Made by a program: the position numbers and the translations under genes | Virus record (IMG/VR): IMGVR_UViG_3300042122_000056 | Location: 1-29,204 of that record | Source: a virus | DNA: 29,204 bases | Direction: 5' to 3' (one strand) | Part shown: positions 8,101 through 14,476 of the stretch, piece by piece | Position numbering within the stretch: the first letter of the stretch is position 1 | How the letters are laid out: every line of letters starts with the position of its first letter | The notes under the pieces: model-generated | What the model saw: the letters and a program-made list of their open reading frames with translations, nothing else | Databases searched by the model: none | What the model was told of the DNA's origin: nothing

Positions 8101-10679
8101 CGGCAGGTATGTCCAACTCCGGTAACCGCTTCGGAATCCACTCTACCGAGTGGGCTGCACGTGGAACTAAGTCCATTAAGGTCACCCATTCTTTTGCATC
8201 TTCGGCAACCAATAACGATCAGTTCGTTGAGCTTCAGAATATGATCAGTGGCGGACTACAGGCCAACAAGACTTACACCATTTCTGGAACCTGTAGAACA
8301 GCAGCCACCCTGACTGGAACGCTGAGTTCCAGCGCCATGAAGTTCCTGCTTACGGTTAACAGCGTCAACATCCCTATCACCTACAGTAAAACAAAGGCTA
8401 ACACTCCGGGTGCTTCTCGTGTTGTCGGAACGTTTACTACAGGTGCGGACACCAATATTAGCTTCTTCAGGGTGATGGGTGGAGCATCTTACGGGAACGG
8501 CGATGTGTGGTGGGATGAACTGGTCCTCGAAGAAGGCATCACAGACGGAAGCTTCTTCGACGGATCAGGTTCGGCAAATACCAACCTGCTGTCCAATCCC
8601 GGATTCGAGACGGATACGACCGGATGGGGAGGGGCTGGAGCGCCTGTTGGAACCATTTCTAGGGTAACGACCGAAAAGTACGTTGGAACAGCGTCCCTCA
8701 GGGTTGATTGCTCCGGTGCCGCAGCCAATCAGGGAACTTTCATCAACGCCAGCAGGCCCGCACTTGTAAGTGGAATGACCTATACTGCGTCGGTATGGAT
8801 CAAGGGTGAAGCCGGAAAGAGGATACATCTAGAGATCCGAGAACTTACGTCAGCGTTTGGACTTATCGCGTCCACTTCCTCCTCAATCATTACAGCCACC
8901 GGCTCATGGGAGAGAATTTCTGTCTCCCGACAGACGACAACCGGCGTCTGGGGTGATATGGTTGTCCGAAATACTGATGCAGTAGCCCATACCTTCTATG
9001 TCGATGCTGCCATGTTCGAGCAGTCCACTTCCGCATCTATTGACTGGTATGCAGGGACAGGAGATTTCACCTACGGATGGACGGGAACAGCAGATGCCAG
9101 CACTAGCTTCCAGAGAGGCGTTGTCCCTGTCTCCGTTACAGCAGGTAACATTTACCGTTATGTGTCAACGGTGTGGTCCGTGTCCGGGAACTCTCTTCGA
9201 ATTACGCCCATGGATGTTGGAGGCAGTAACTCAACGTCTGCCAACATTAACGTTACGCTGACAGCGGGGAAGACGTACACAGCAGTCGCAACCAGAAGGC
9301 TGGCAGCGCCTCTGACCGGAACACTAAATTCTTCATATGCCGGGAAGATGGCCCTTATCCAACCAAACCTAGCGACCCTTTCCTCCAGCCAGCTTCCGAA
9401 TGTGGCTGGTGCCGCAACGCTGACATGGACCTTTACTGTAGATCCTGCTTCCGTTGGACACACCTTCCGTCTCGGGCATGGAGGCGGACCCGGAAGTGGT
9501 GACGTGTGGTGGGATAACGTTCTCATTGTCGAAGGAGAGTATGCAGGAAACTACTTTGATGGGTCAACCCCTGCCTCGGGAGATTTCACATACTCATGGA
9601 CCGGCACTGCCAACGCATCGACTTCACGAGAGAGCGCTGCTGGGCCGTCGATGGTGAACACCAGCGGGTCAGCGGCTAGGGCGCATTTCCTTTCCACTGA
9701 TCGACCAGCAGGGCACTCAAAGTTCGTTAGGCTCGCCAACTACTCATCGAACCTAGCCATTGGATTCAATCCCACCGACTGTGTAATAGCCAGCAACATC
9801 CAGAGGACTGACCTACTGTGGGTTCGTTCGTCTCGTTCAATCAGCCTAAAGCTCCGCTACCGTACTCCTGATGGTGCTGGATCAGTTGACTGGGGTAGCG
9901 TCGCGCTCACTGCCAACGAATGGAAGCAGGTTCGCGCCTTCGGCAAGCCTAATATTGGAGCAAACGCTGCCTTGGGTCCGATCATTGAGGCAACTACCGG
10001 ATTTCAGCCGGGAGATACCCTCGACATCGGCCCTCACATGACTGTTGAAGGTACCTATCTCGGTGAACACATCGACGGGACCAAACCGCTCAGCAAGTGG
10101 GACGGAACATCGGATCAGTCCACTTCGGTAGGGTACGCTCCACAGCTTTACGACTTTGCTGGCAAGCCTCTTGTTGACCTATCAACCTCGAACATAACAG
10201 TTGCTCTGGACAACAGCTTCACCAATGTCGAACCAAGGACGTTCTACACTGTGTACTCGGTCCTTGGTTATCCGGGGGCCACAACGTATGCTATTGTAAA
10301 CTATGGAACAACTGGACTATCTGACACAATCCCAAACAGTACGATGATCTTGAGGACGCAGGGTTCGACTTCTTCCGTGTCCGTTATCAACCGTAGGACT
10401 GGGGGCGCTGGACCATTCTCTCCCAACCCTACCCTTGCCCACAACGTTGCCTGTTGGGGTATTCGAGGGGACGGAACTCAGTTCATCCAAAACAATGGGG
10501 GAACACTAGTGACGAGTACTCAGGTTATGGATATTATGCATCAATCGATCAACATCCTTGCAGATAGCGTTGCTCATAAGCACGTCAGGACAATCATGTT
10601 CCGTGGCTACCACGACGATGCTACGAGAGCGGCAATTTCTCGTTATCTTGGAAACAAGTACGGTGCGTCAGTAGCCTAA
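5151..10679 (+). CDS. Giant modular minor tail protein, 1842 residues
   Basis: Predicted virion tail protein probably contacting the host cell wall. The N-terminus has tandem copies of a short RTNLxTNP motif (bases about 5235-5430). The body is a chain of jelly-roll or carbohydrate-binding-like modules. Module ends are marked by DVWWDNxLIEE followed by YFDGS and a TYSWTGTANAST-type phrase, near bases 5855, 6402, 6936, 7495, 8008, 8555, 9047, 9554 and 10070, so about 165-185 residues per module. The last roughly 180 residues lack that signature and resemble a lectin/LamG-like domain (tentative). The TTG start at 5151 follows GGGAGGAAAG and overlaps the upstream gene, which ends at 5158. No catalytic motif was seen. 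Similar modular proteins are annotated as minor tail proteins in Arthrobacter and Microbacterium phages (general knowledge). Confidence 0.82.
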   Translation: MRRSQFDSGSQPVRNLCQNPRYEVTGVAQVVRTNLYTNPAFADTSGTTNVRTNLLTNPNLETVGTTNITMRTNLATNPAMVATSGLIAARTNLNINPRGVNSFTEYSSVVNQTITPNVTISDHPEGFTTANRVTYTTGSNCGVMLLTPTESGVTYHVQAWVYHETLPTGGTQNFAQAGVQASPAFSFVQGVWKKFTWTYTTSGTAGIGFRVSGQSAGGSFLITGVSVVKSLTAVPYFDALTTTTNRALNPSMEAAGSTTTVRTNYCPNPRPTSTTGFASAAPSHTTFSNGIPAHQSSANGATTPYIFSPRCTIAVTSGEVFTLSALVEFSSDIKAVDIRAHRRSNNEYFSSGQTISHDPTGLGVHRVSVVFTAPSNIAIDDLDFSIVYYAAGRTVPASGQWARMGEILIEKVGVLMPYFDGSTVRTNLAQNPSVEVNSNGWNNNDGTRYTNARSTTLPLTGTASYMVTRNAASLDSGSSSLWVNGTSSTLTALKVAPGDTLSFSVDVKVENTNRKITTYAAFRNAAGTVLLNTPSIVTNLTNGVVTRVSDIVTAPANTDSVIWVLMTQTQDGSNAVTGERTWYDSLLIEKSAVLLPFIETTSSTIGDFTYSWTGTADSSASIQQAATVDSWTNRWYGSTGGAGVAWRSSGTGMNGGMSFRKLWTKANTGTAQDTGINVIGNVVEGATYTASIYQKSSVDQYITPYIQWLDSGGATLSETAKTASTFTPANVWTRGSVTATAPAGAVSARFVFGPWANATAMPAGATVDYDWAMVEEASVLRQYQDGTAAAPGDHTYAWTGTAHASTSQQRMPALVIKAPLNAAVGQSTEWAASGTQSMRVVATGNSKDSAAAIPLTMVTGKTYTITATCRLEAAQAGTPDVRARRIQIYHSNTSANSASAPNAAGTTTLSVTFTVTDDTQYQDVRLYNGASAGEGDVWWDNILIEETDVSKPYFDGSSTPAQDMTHAWSGTANASTSLMRVNLPAGMSNSGNRFGIHSTEWAARGTKSIKVTHSFASSATNNDQFVELQNMISGGLQANKTYTISGTCRTAATLTGTLSSSAMKFLLTVNSVNIPITYSKTKANTPGASRVVGTFTTGADTNISFFRVMGGASYGNGDVWWDELVLEEGITDGSFFDGSGSANTNLLSNPGFETDTTGWGGAGAPVGTISRVTTEKYVGTASLRVDCSGAAANQGTFINASRPALVSGMTYTASVWIKGEAGKRIHLEIRELTSAFGLIASTSSSIITATGSWERISVSRQTTTGVWGDMVVRNTDAVAHTFYVDAAMFEQSTSASIDWYAGTGDFTYGWTGTADASTSFQRGVVPVSVTAGNIYRYVSTVWSVSGNSLRITPMDVGGSNSTSANINVTLTAGKTYTAVATRRLAAPLTGTLNSSYAGKMALIQPNLATLSSSQLPNVAGAATLTWTFTVDPASVGHTFRLGHGGGPGSGDVWWDNVLIVEGEYAGNYFDGSTPASGDFTYSWTGTANASTSRESAAGPSMVNTSGSAARAHFLSTDRPAGHSKFVRLANYSSNLAIGFNPTDCVIASNIQRTDLLWVRSSRSISLKLRYRTPDGAGSVDWGSVALTANEWKQVRAFGKPNIGANAALGPIIEATTGFQPGDTLDIGPHMTVEGTYLGEHIDGTKPLSKWDGTSDQSTSVGYAPQLYDFAGKPLVDLSTSNITVALDNSFTNVEPRTFYTVYSVLGYPGATTYAIVNYGTTGLSDTIPNSTMILRTQGSTSSVSVINRRTGGAGPFSPNPTLAHNVACWGIRGDGTQFIQNNGGTLVTSTQVMDIMHQSINILADSVAHKHVRTIMFRGYHDDATRAAISRYLGNKYGASVA
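5850..10100 (+). repeat. Tandem protein-coding modules within the giant tail gene
   Basis: The YFDGS/SWTGTA boundary phrase recurs about nine times at spacings of roughly 490-560 bases. The copies are clearly related as protein but have diverged at the DNA level, which suggests old duplications followed by selection or module exchange. Confidence 0.75.
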
Positions 10680-10680
10680 G

Positions 10681-10710
10681 TTGACAGTGTGTCTTTCCGT
10701 AGTGTAGGTT
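10681..10710 (+). promoter_or_regulatory. Promoter for the first sortase-substrate gene
   Basis: TTGACA at 10681-10686, an 18-bp spacer and TAGGTT at 10705-10710. It begins 2 bases after the tail gene stop. The promoter of the next gene has the same -35, the same spacer length and the same TAGTGTAG string at the spacer/-10 junction. Confidence 0.65.
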
Positions 10711-10755
10711 TTGTTCAACACCAAAACGAAACATCAAACACTACGGAAAGGCACA
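10688..10755 (+). promoter_or_regulatory. 17-bp inverted repeat whose right arm contains the ribosome binding site
   Basis: CTTTCCGTAGTG (10693-10704) is the exact reverse complement of CACTACGGAAAG (10739-10750). Pairing extends outward to 10688 and 10755 with one G-T wobble, giving 17 pairs. A smaller stem, GTTTTG/CAAAAC (10708-10713 and 10722-10727), sits in the loop. The right arm holds GGAAAGG, the ribosome site of the TTG at 10758. The left arm lies inside the promoter spacer, so only transcripts from upstream would contain both arms. Confidence 0.75.
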
Positions 10756-10757
10756 AC

Positions 10758-11453
10758 TTGAAGAAGTTTTTCTCTGCCCTGCTGGTCCTCGCTGGTATCC
10801 TTGGAGTCTCACTGATCTCCACAACACCGGCCCACGCAAGCAGCACCGACAAGCAGGTAATCTGTAAGGCAACGGAGAGCGACACCAACCCTTACGTGAA
10901 GAACATCGTCGCCAACGAGTCCATCGTCAAGGGCGGACACGGAAGCTCAGGAATCAACGAAGGTGACATCATTCCGCCGTTCACCTACAATTTCGGTGGC
11001 AACGATTACGGCAACTACCCCGGACAGAACTGGACCGAAAAGAATCAGAAGTTCTGGGCCAACAACTGCGAACCGACTAACACGGTCCTTGTCCCGATCC
11101 TTTCCGAGCAGCCTGTCGGTACCTGCATGAACCCCACACCGCAACTGGCCTTCCCGACGCAGAGCGAACACATTGACGGAAGCTGGACACTTGAAGGCAA
11201 CACATATACTGTGACCTTTACAAAGACGGCGGACGACGCGTACAACACCTACACCTTCGCTGAAGGCTTTACCAATCCCGTCACCATCGAAATCGTTCCT
11301 GCCGGTCCCGGAGACCCCTACTGGGACGACACCAAGGGAGCCTGCAACCTTCCCGACACTGGTGCTGGAGTCAAGTCTGAACACCTTGTCATTGGCGGTG
11401 GACTGATCTTTGCAGGACTCGTTCTCACCGCTCTTGTACGTCGAAAGAATTAG
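10758..11453 (+). CDS. Secreted protein with C-terminal LPXTG sortase signal
   Basis: A 231-residue protein. The TTG start at 10758 follows GGAAAGG with 6-base spacing and gives a proper signal peptide (KKFFSALLVLAGILGVSLI, cleavage likely after AHA). An ATG at 10689 would put 23 extra residues before it and lies within the promoter region. The C-terminus has LPDTG at 198-202, a hydrophobic stretch (about 210-226) and RRKN, the classic cell-wall sorting signal cut by host sortase. The central region has no recognised domain; it contains several cysteines and aromatic, Asn-rich segments. It could be displayed on the infected cell surface, perhaps altering adsorption or superinfection (inference). 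Confidence 0.8.
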   Translation: MKKFFSALLVLAGILGVSLISTTPAHASSTDKQVICKATESDTNPYVKNIVANESIVKGGHGSSGINEGDIIPPFTYNFGGNDYGNYPGQNWTEKNQKFWANNCEPTNTVLVPILSEQPVGTCMNPTPQLAFPTQSEHIDGSWTLEGNTYTVTFTKTADDAYNTYTFAEGFTNPVTIEIVPAGPGDPYWDDTKGACNLPDTGAGVKSEHLVIGGGLIFAGLVLTALVRRKN

Positions 11454-11486
11454 TTGACACAACTCTTTGGTCTAGTGTAGAGTTGT
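11454..11486 (+). promoter_or_regulatory. Promoter with internal dyad before the Excalibur gene
   Basis: TTGACA at 11454-11459, an 18-bp spacer and TAGAGT at 11478-11483. ACAACTCT (11459-11466) and AGAGTTGT (11479-11486) form a perfect 8-bp dyad covering the spacer and -10, followed by TTTTC. It could be an operator, a weak terminator for the preceding gene, or both. Confidence 0.6.
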
Positions 11487-11522
11487 TTTCATAAAGTAAA
11501 AGACTACGGAAAGGTATATACA

Positions 11523-11975
11523 ATGAAAAAGCTCACGACCATCCTTATCGGAACAATGCTCTTCGTTTCGTCCCTCTTCATCGGATCATCGGCCTTCGCA
11601 TCACCGAGTTGTGCGGACATCCTTCGGGAAGGAACAGCAAACATTAACCCGAGTCTATTGTTCAGCTACGACAACGACGGAGACGGCAAGGTCTGCGAGA
11701 CTTCGGCGGTACAGGACGGAATCAAGAATCCTGATCCAGTTGCCACTGAGCCACCTGTCCTCGGACCAGCACTACCAAAGGCTCCGGGGGCTTCGGGAAC
11801 CAAGGGGCAGGGCGGTGACAATTCGGTCAAGGCCAACCCAAACGCACAAAACTCACACAAGCTCGCTGATACCGGAGCAGATGCCAGTCTCGTTGTATGG
11901 CTCTCCGTGGGATTGTTGTCTCTCATCGTAGGTGCAGCACTTCTGATCCGACTTCGGAGACAGACCAAAGCTTGA
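11523..11975 (+). CDS. Secreted Excalibur-like protein with LAXTG sortase signal
   Basis: A 150-residue protein. Residues 1 to about 26 form a signal peptide (MKKLTTILIGTMLFVSSLFI, cleavage likely after AFA). Next comes an Excalibur-like calcium-binding segment with SCADI and DNDGDGKVCE, whose two cysteines probably pair. A Pro, Gly and Asn-rich linker follows. The C-terminus has LADTG at 114-118, a hydrophobic helix and RLRRQTKA. LAXTG is the motif preferred by class E sortases of high-GC actinobacteria (family knowledge). The ATG at 11523 follows GGAAAGG at 11508-11514. Its leader shares ACTACGGAAAGG with the preceding gene, suggesting common regulation or duplication of the control region. 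Confidence 0.83.
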   Translation: MKKLTTILIGTMLFVSSLFIGSSAFASPSCADILREGTANINPSLLFSYDNDGDGKVCETSAVQDGIKNPDPVATEPPVLGPALPKAPGASGTKGQGGDNSVKANPNAQNSHKLADTGADASLVVWLSVGLLSLIVGAALLIRLRRQTKA

Positions 11976-11980
11976 CGGGA

Positions 11981-12007
11981 AGCCCCTCTTCGGAGGGGTT
12001 TCTTTTT
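11981..12007 (+). terminator. Strong rho-independent terminator
   Basis: CCCCTC (11983-11988) pairs with GAGGGG (11993-11998) around a TTCG tetraloop, followed by TTTCTTTTTT. It ends the two secreted-protein genes. Confidence 0.9.
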
Positions 12008-12022
12008 TGCCTGAAAGTGTGT

Positions 12023-12035
12023 TAGAATCTCTTCA
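12023..12035 (+). promoter_or_regulatory. -10 element predicting a leaderless RlaP mRNA
   Basis: TAGAAT at 12023-12028, preceded by TGT as an extended -10, ends 7 bases before the ATG at 12036. Transcription would therefore start at or next to the A of the start codon. No ribosome site precedes the ATG. The -35 region overlaps the T-tract of the previous terminator and is weak. Confidence 0.5.
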
Positions 12036-12689
12036 ATGAACAACATCTGCCTTCAGGCCGTAACGGGTAGCCGTGCATATGGCCTCAATCACGCACTTTC
12101 AGACACCGACAAGATGAGCATCTTTATTGCTCCCACCATTGAGGTTGCCGGTCTCCATTGGAACTCCAGCAAGGAGTCATGGTCCGATGCAGGACCAATT
12201 GGGGATGACAACACAGCACATGAGATTGGAAAGTACCTTCGACTTGTGCTAAAGTCGAATCCAACGCTCATTGAACTGCTGTTCATGGACGACTATGAGA
12301 TCCTTGACGAAACAGGCAAGGGAATCATAGAACTGCGGGATAAGATTCTTTACACTGACGGGGTTCGGAACGCCTACTACGGCTACGCCAAGGCTCAGGT
12401 GGAGCGGGTCAAGCGGGAATACCCCAACCACAAGCCAAAGATGGCTCGTCACGCCGTACGAATCACCATGCAGGGTCTGGAGCTACTGACTACCGGAACA
12501 ACAAATGTTAAGGTCAAAAACCCTGAGTGGTATTTCGATCTGGAAAATCTCCCATTCGAGTACCTGTCATCCTTGATGGACCTGTACGTTGATACACTGA
12601 ATAATGCCCAGTCGATTCTTCCGGGTAAGCCGGATGTAAGGGCCGTGGAAGATTTCCTCCGAGAGGTCAGACGAAATAACATAGACTAG
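12036..12689 (+). CDS. RlaP-like nucleotidyltransferase
   Basis: A 217-residue member of the polymerase beta-type nucleotidyltransferase superfamily. Residues 10-28 (GSRAYGL...SDTDKMSIFIAP) match the GS...D.D catalytic pattern of RlaP/YcgL-type proteins (Pfam RlaP, from memory). Helical segments follow, with an IELLFMDDYEIL stretch also seen in that family. RlaP stands for RNA ligase-associated protein; its reaction is not established. The RNA ligase and kinase genes lie about 10 kb upstream in this window. The start has no ribosome site and lies 7 bases after a -10 box, so a leaderless mRNA is predicted. The AAA ATPase gene follows 12 bases downstream. Confidence 0.78.
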   Translation: MNNICLQAVTGSRAYGLNHALSDTDKMSIFIAPTIEVAGLHWNSSKESWSDAGPIGDDNTAHEIGKYLRLVLKSNPTLIELLFMDDYEILDETGKGIIELRDKILYTDGVRNAYYGYAKAQVERVKREYPNHKPKMARHAVRITMQGLELLTTGTTNVKVKNPEWYFDLENLPFEYLSSLMDLYVDTLNNAQSILPGKPDVRAVEDFLREVRRNNID

Positions 12690-12701
12690 AGAAAGAAGGA
12701 C

Positions 12702-14123
12702 ATGGAAAAGAACAAGCTGGAACGAATGAGGAATCTTCTTTCTGAGGACCGTAACTCTAATATGGAGGCCCAACTCCTGACTCGCGACCTTCTAAGTCTG
12801 CTCGTTAGTCTGGTAAATAGTGCTCAGTCTTCGCGGCTGTCAAAGTCCGTGGCAGTGGCATCCGCAGCCTTTACTGTCTCGCACGCAGCGCACGGATTCT
12901 GGAAGATCTACAAGAAGAGTACCAATCCGGATACCTTCACCATCAAGATCACCGAAGATGACCCTATCTTCGAAATCGTGGAGGATTGGTTCATGAAATC
13001 CCTCCCGGAAGAGAGCCAACTCAGTGTGTACGCTCATTCCAAGGTCATCAAGAAAAACGATGATGATAACCGTGTCGGGCGTCCGGACTTGAGCAATGAG
13101 AATGCAAAGGTCAATATTGGTTATTCATTTGATGGTGCAATTGCACAGAATCTTATGATTGCAGGGCATGTTGTCCAAGTCTGTACGGCCATTCCCGAGA
13201 CATACAGGTCACGAAAAAAAGACATGGGAGGAAAACCCAATCCATGGGACTCCCGATCCATCAACATTATCTGTCAGACCATCGAGGCTCGAAACGCTGT
13301 CCTGAAGGAAATCGAAGAGCAATCCCAACACCTTGTAAAGTCCCAGCCCCGGATGTATGTGTCATCCCGTTATGGTGACTGGAATAAGCGTCAGGAGATT
13401 CAGTCTCGATCTCGGGATTCGGTCATTCTGAAGGAAGGACAGATGGACCGCATTCTCGGATACCTGAAGAATTTCCTCAGTCAAAAGGACGCATACCTGA
13501 AGGCTGACATCCCGTTCCGAACTGGTGTTCTGCTTTACGGGGAGCCGGGAAGTGGAAAATCGTCTACCGCTCTGGCGATTGCCAACGAACTGAAGATGAA
13601 CGTATTCATCATCTCACTTACCTCCCTGATGAATGATGAATCCCTTAATGACTGTTTCTCTGCCATTCCTTCTAACTCCATCGTTATCCTTGAGGATATT
13701 GATATTGTCTCTGCTGTCAAGGACCGCGACAAGGAAGACGATCAGGGCGTTACCATGACGGGTATGTTGAACGTTCTGGATGGGTTCCAGTCTCCTCCGG
13801 GAGTAATCACCATCATGACCACCAACCGGCTTGATGTGCTGGACAAGGCAATCATCCGTCCGGGTCGTGTCGATATTCACGAAGAGCTTGGATGTCTTGA
13901 CGACTATCAGCTTCGAGGCCTGTGTGAATACTTCATGGACCACATTCCCGATAACCTTCCATACATTACACCGGAGGACAGGATCACGTCCGCTGAAGTA
14001 ATGGGAGTGATTCGACGCCACCTTCCGAACTTTGAAGAAGCTGGGGACGATGTTGTAAAATTCGTTGAGCAGAGACTCTTGACAAAGATCGAAGAACGCA
14101 GTATTCTGTCAAACTTTACATAA
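12702..14123 (+). CDS. BCS1-like AAA+ ATPase
   Basis: A 473-residue protein with a single AAA+ module in its C-terminal half. Walker A GEPGSGKS is at 280-287 (Lys286) and Walker B ILEDID at about 329-334. The second region of homology is MTTNRLDVLDKAIIRPGRVD, with arginine-finger candidates. This pattern is closest to BCS1-like AAA proteins. The N-terminal 70 residues include weakly hydrophobic helices (DLLSLLVSLVNS, VAVASAAFTV), so peripheral membrane association is possible. The middle region (about 90-260) is unrecognised and may bind substrate. Role in the phage is unknown; remodelling of a protein complex is typical of the family. The start follows GAAGGA and the gene is cotranscribed with RlaP. 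Confidence 0.84.
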   Translation: MEKNKLERMRNLLSEDRNSNMEAQLLTRDLLSLLVSLVNSAQSSRLSKSVAVASAAFTVSHAAHGFWKIYKKSTNPDTFTIKITEDDPIFEIVEDWFMKSLPEESQLSVYAHSKVIKKNDDDNRVGRPDLSNENAKVNIGYSFDGAIAQNLMIAGHVVQVCTAIPETYRSRKKDMGGKPNPWDSRSINIICQTIEARNAVLKEIEEQSQHLVKSQPRMYVSSRYGDWNKRQEIQSRSRDSVILKEGQMDRILGYLKNFLSQKDAYLKADIPFRTGVLLYGEPGSGKSSTALAIANELKMNVFIISLTSLMNDESLNDCFSAIPSNSIVILEDIDIVSAVKDRDKEDDQGVTMTGMLNVLDGFQSPPGVITIMTTNRLDVLDKAIIRPGRVDIHEELGCLDDYQLRGLCEYFMDHIPDNLPYITPEDRITSAEVMGVIRRHLPNFEEAGDDVVKFVEQRLLTKIEERSILSNFT

Positions 14124-14143
14124 CTAGTCTCTTGGTGTAAAAT
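14079..14143 (+). promoter_or_regulatory. Tandem promoters at the end of the AAA ATPase gene
   Basis: P1: TTGACA (14079-14084), 17-bp spacer, TATTCT (14102-14107), inside the coding region. P2: TTTACA (14115-14120), 17-bp spacer, TAAAAT (14138-14143). Both would drive the 93-residue gene and the WhiB gene. Confidence 0.6.
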
Positions 14144-14165
14144 GATAGTAGTAAATTACTATCAT
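14142..14165 (+). promoter_or_regulatory. 9-bp dyad at the P2 transcription start
   Basis: ATGATAGTA (14142-14150) is the exact reverse complement of TACTATCAT (14157-14165), with the loop GTAAAT. The left arm overlaps the -10 and the predicted start site, so it could be a repressor operator or a 5' mRNA stem. Confidence 0.5.
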
Positions 14166-14184
14166 CATCATCATCATCATCATC
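14161..14184 (+). repeat. (ATC)8 trinucleotide repeat in a 5' leader
   Basis: Eight perfect ATC units lie between the promoter dyad and the ribosome site AAGGA (14185-14189) of the gene starting at 14195. The run is non-coding as annotated here. Repeats of this kind can change length by slippage. Confidence 0.95.
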
Positions 14185-14194
14185 AAGGACTTAC

Positions 14195-14476
14195 ATGACC
14201 ACCACCAATCACCCCACGCCAAACAACTTTTTGGTATACTACTCGTTTGCTTTTCCCAAGTCGGATCTTCGACCGGAGAATCAGCGCTGGGGTAACGGAT
14301 CTATTCCGATCCAGACAGATAAGGTTCCGAAAACGGATGAAGAGTTTAAGGAAATTGCACGGGAGATAGGTAAGCTCGGAGGTTACGAGATTGTCGTCAT
14401 TACCAAATTGATGCCAACAGATAGCTTTATTGACGATTCAGGAGAAATCCTAGAAGGACTCATCGTCAATGACTAA
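14195..14476 (+). CDS. Unknown 93-residue protein
   Basis: No family recognised. The protein is soluble-looking, with mixed beta segments (NFLVYYSFAF, YEIVVITKL) and one predicted amphipathic helix (TDEEFKEIAREIGKLG). The ATG at 14195 follows AAGGA with 5-base spacing. It overlaps the WhiB gene by 8 bases, so the two are likely coupled. Reality is supported by the tandem promoters, the ribosome site and the overlap. Confidence 0.7.
   Translation: MTTTNHPTPNNFLVYYSFAFPKSDLRPENQRWGNGSIPIQTDKVPKTDEEFKEIAREIGKLGGYEIVVITKLMPTDSFIDDSGEILEGLIVND

Noticed and set aside
10705-10738. Rho-independent terminator at the first sortase-substrate gene
   Set aside because: The 17-bp stem has a 34-nt loop and no following T-tract, so masking of the ribosome site is the better explanation.
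10689-10757. ATG at 10689 as start of the LPXTG protein
   Set aside because: It lies in the promoter spacer, has no ribosome site and would place 23 polar residues before a clean signal peptide; the TTG at 10758 fits better.
14161-14184. CRISPR or origin iteron array
   Set aside because: A simple trinucleotide run without spacers or longer repeat units.
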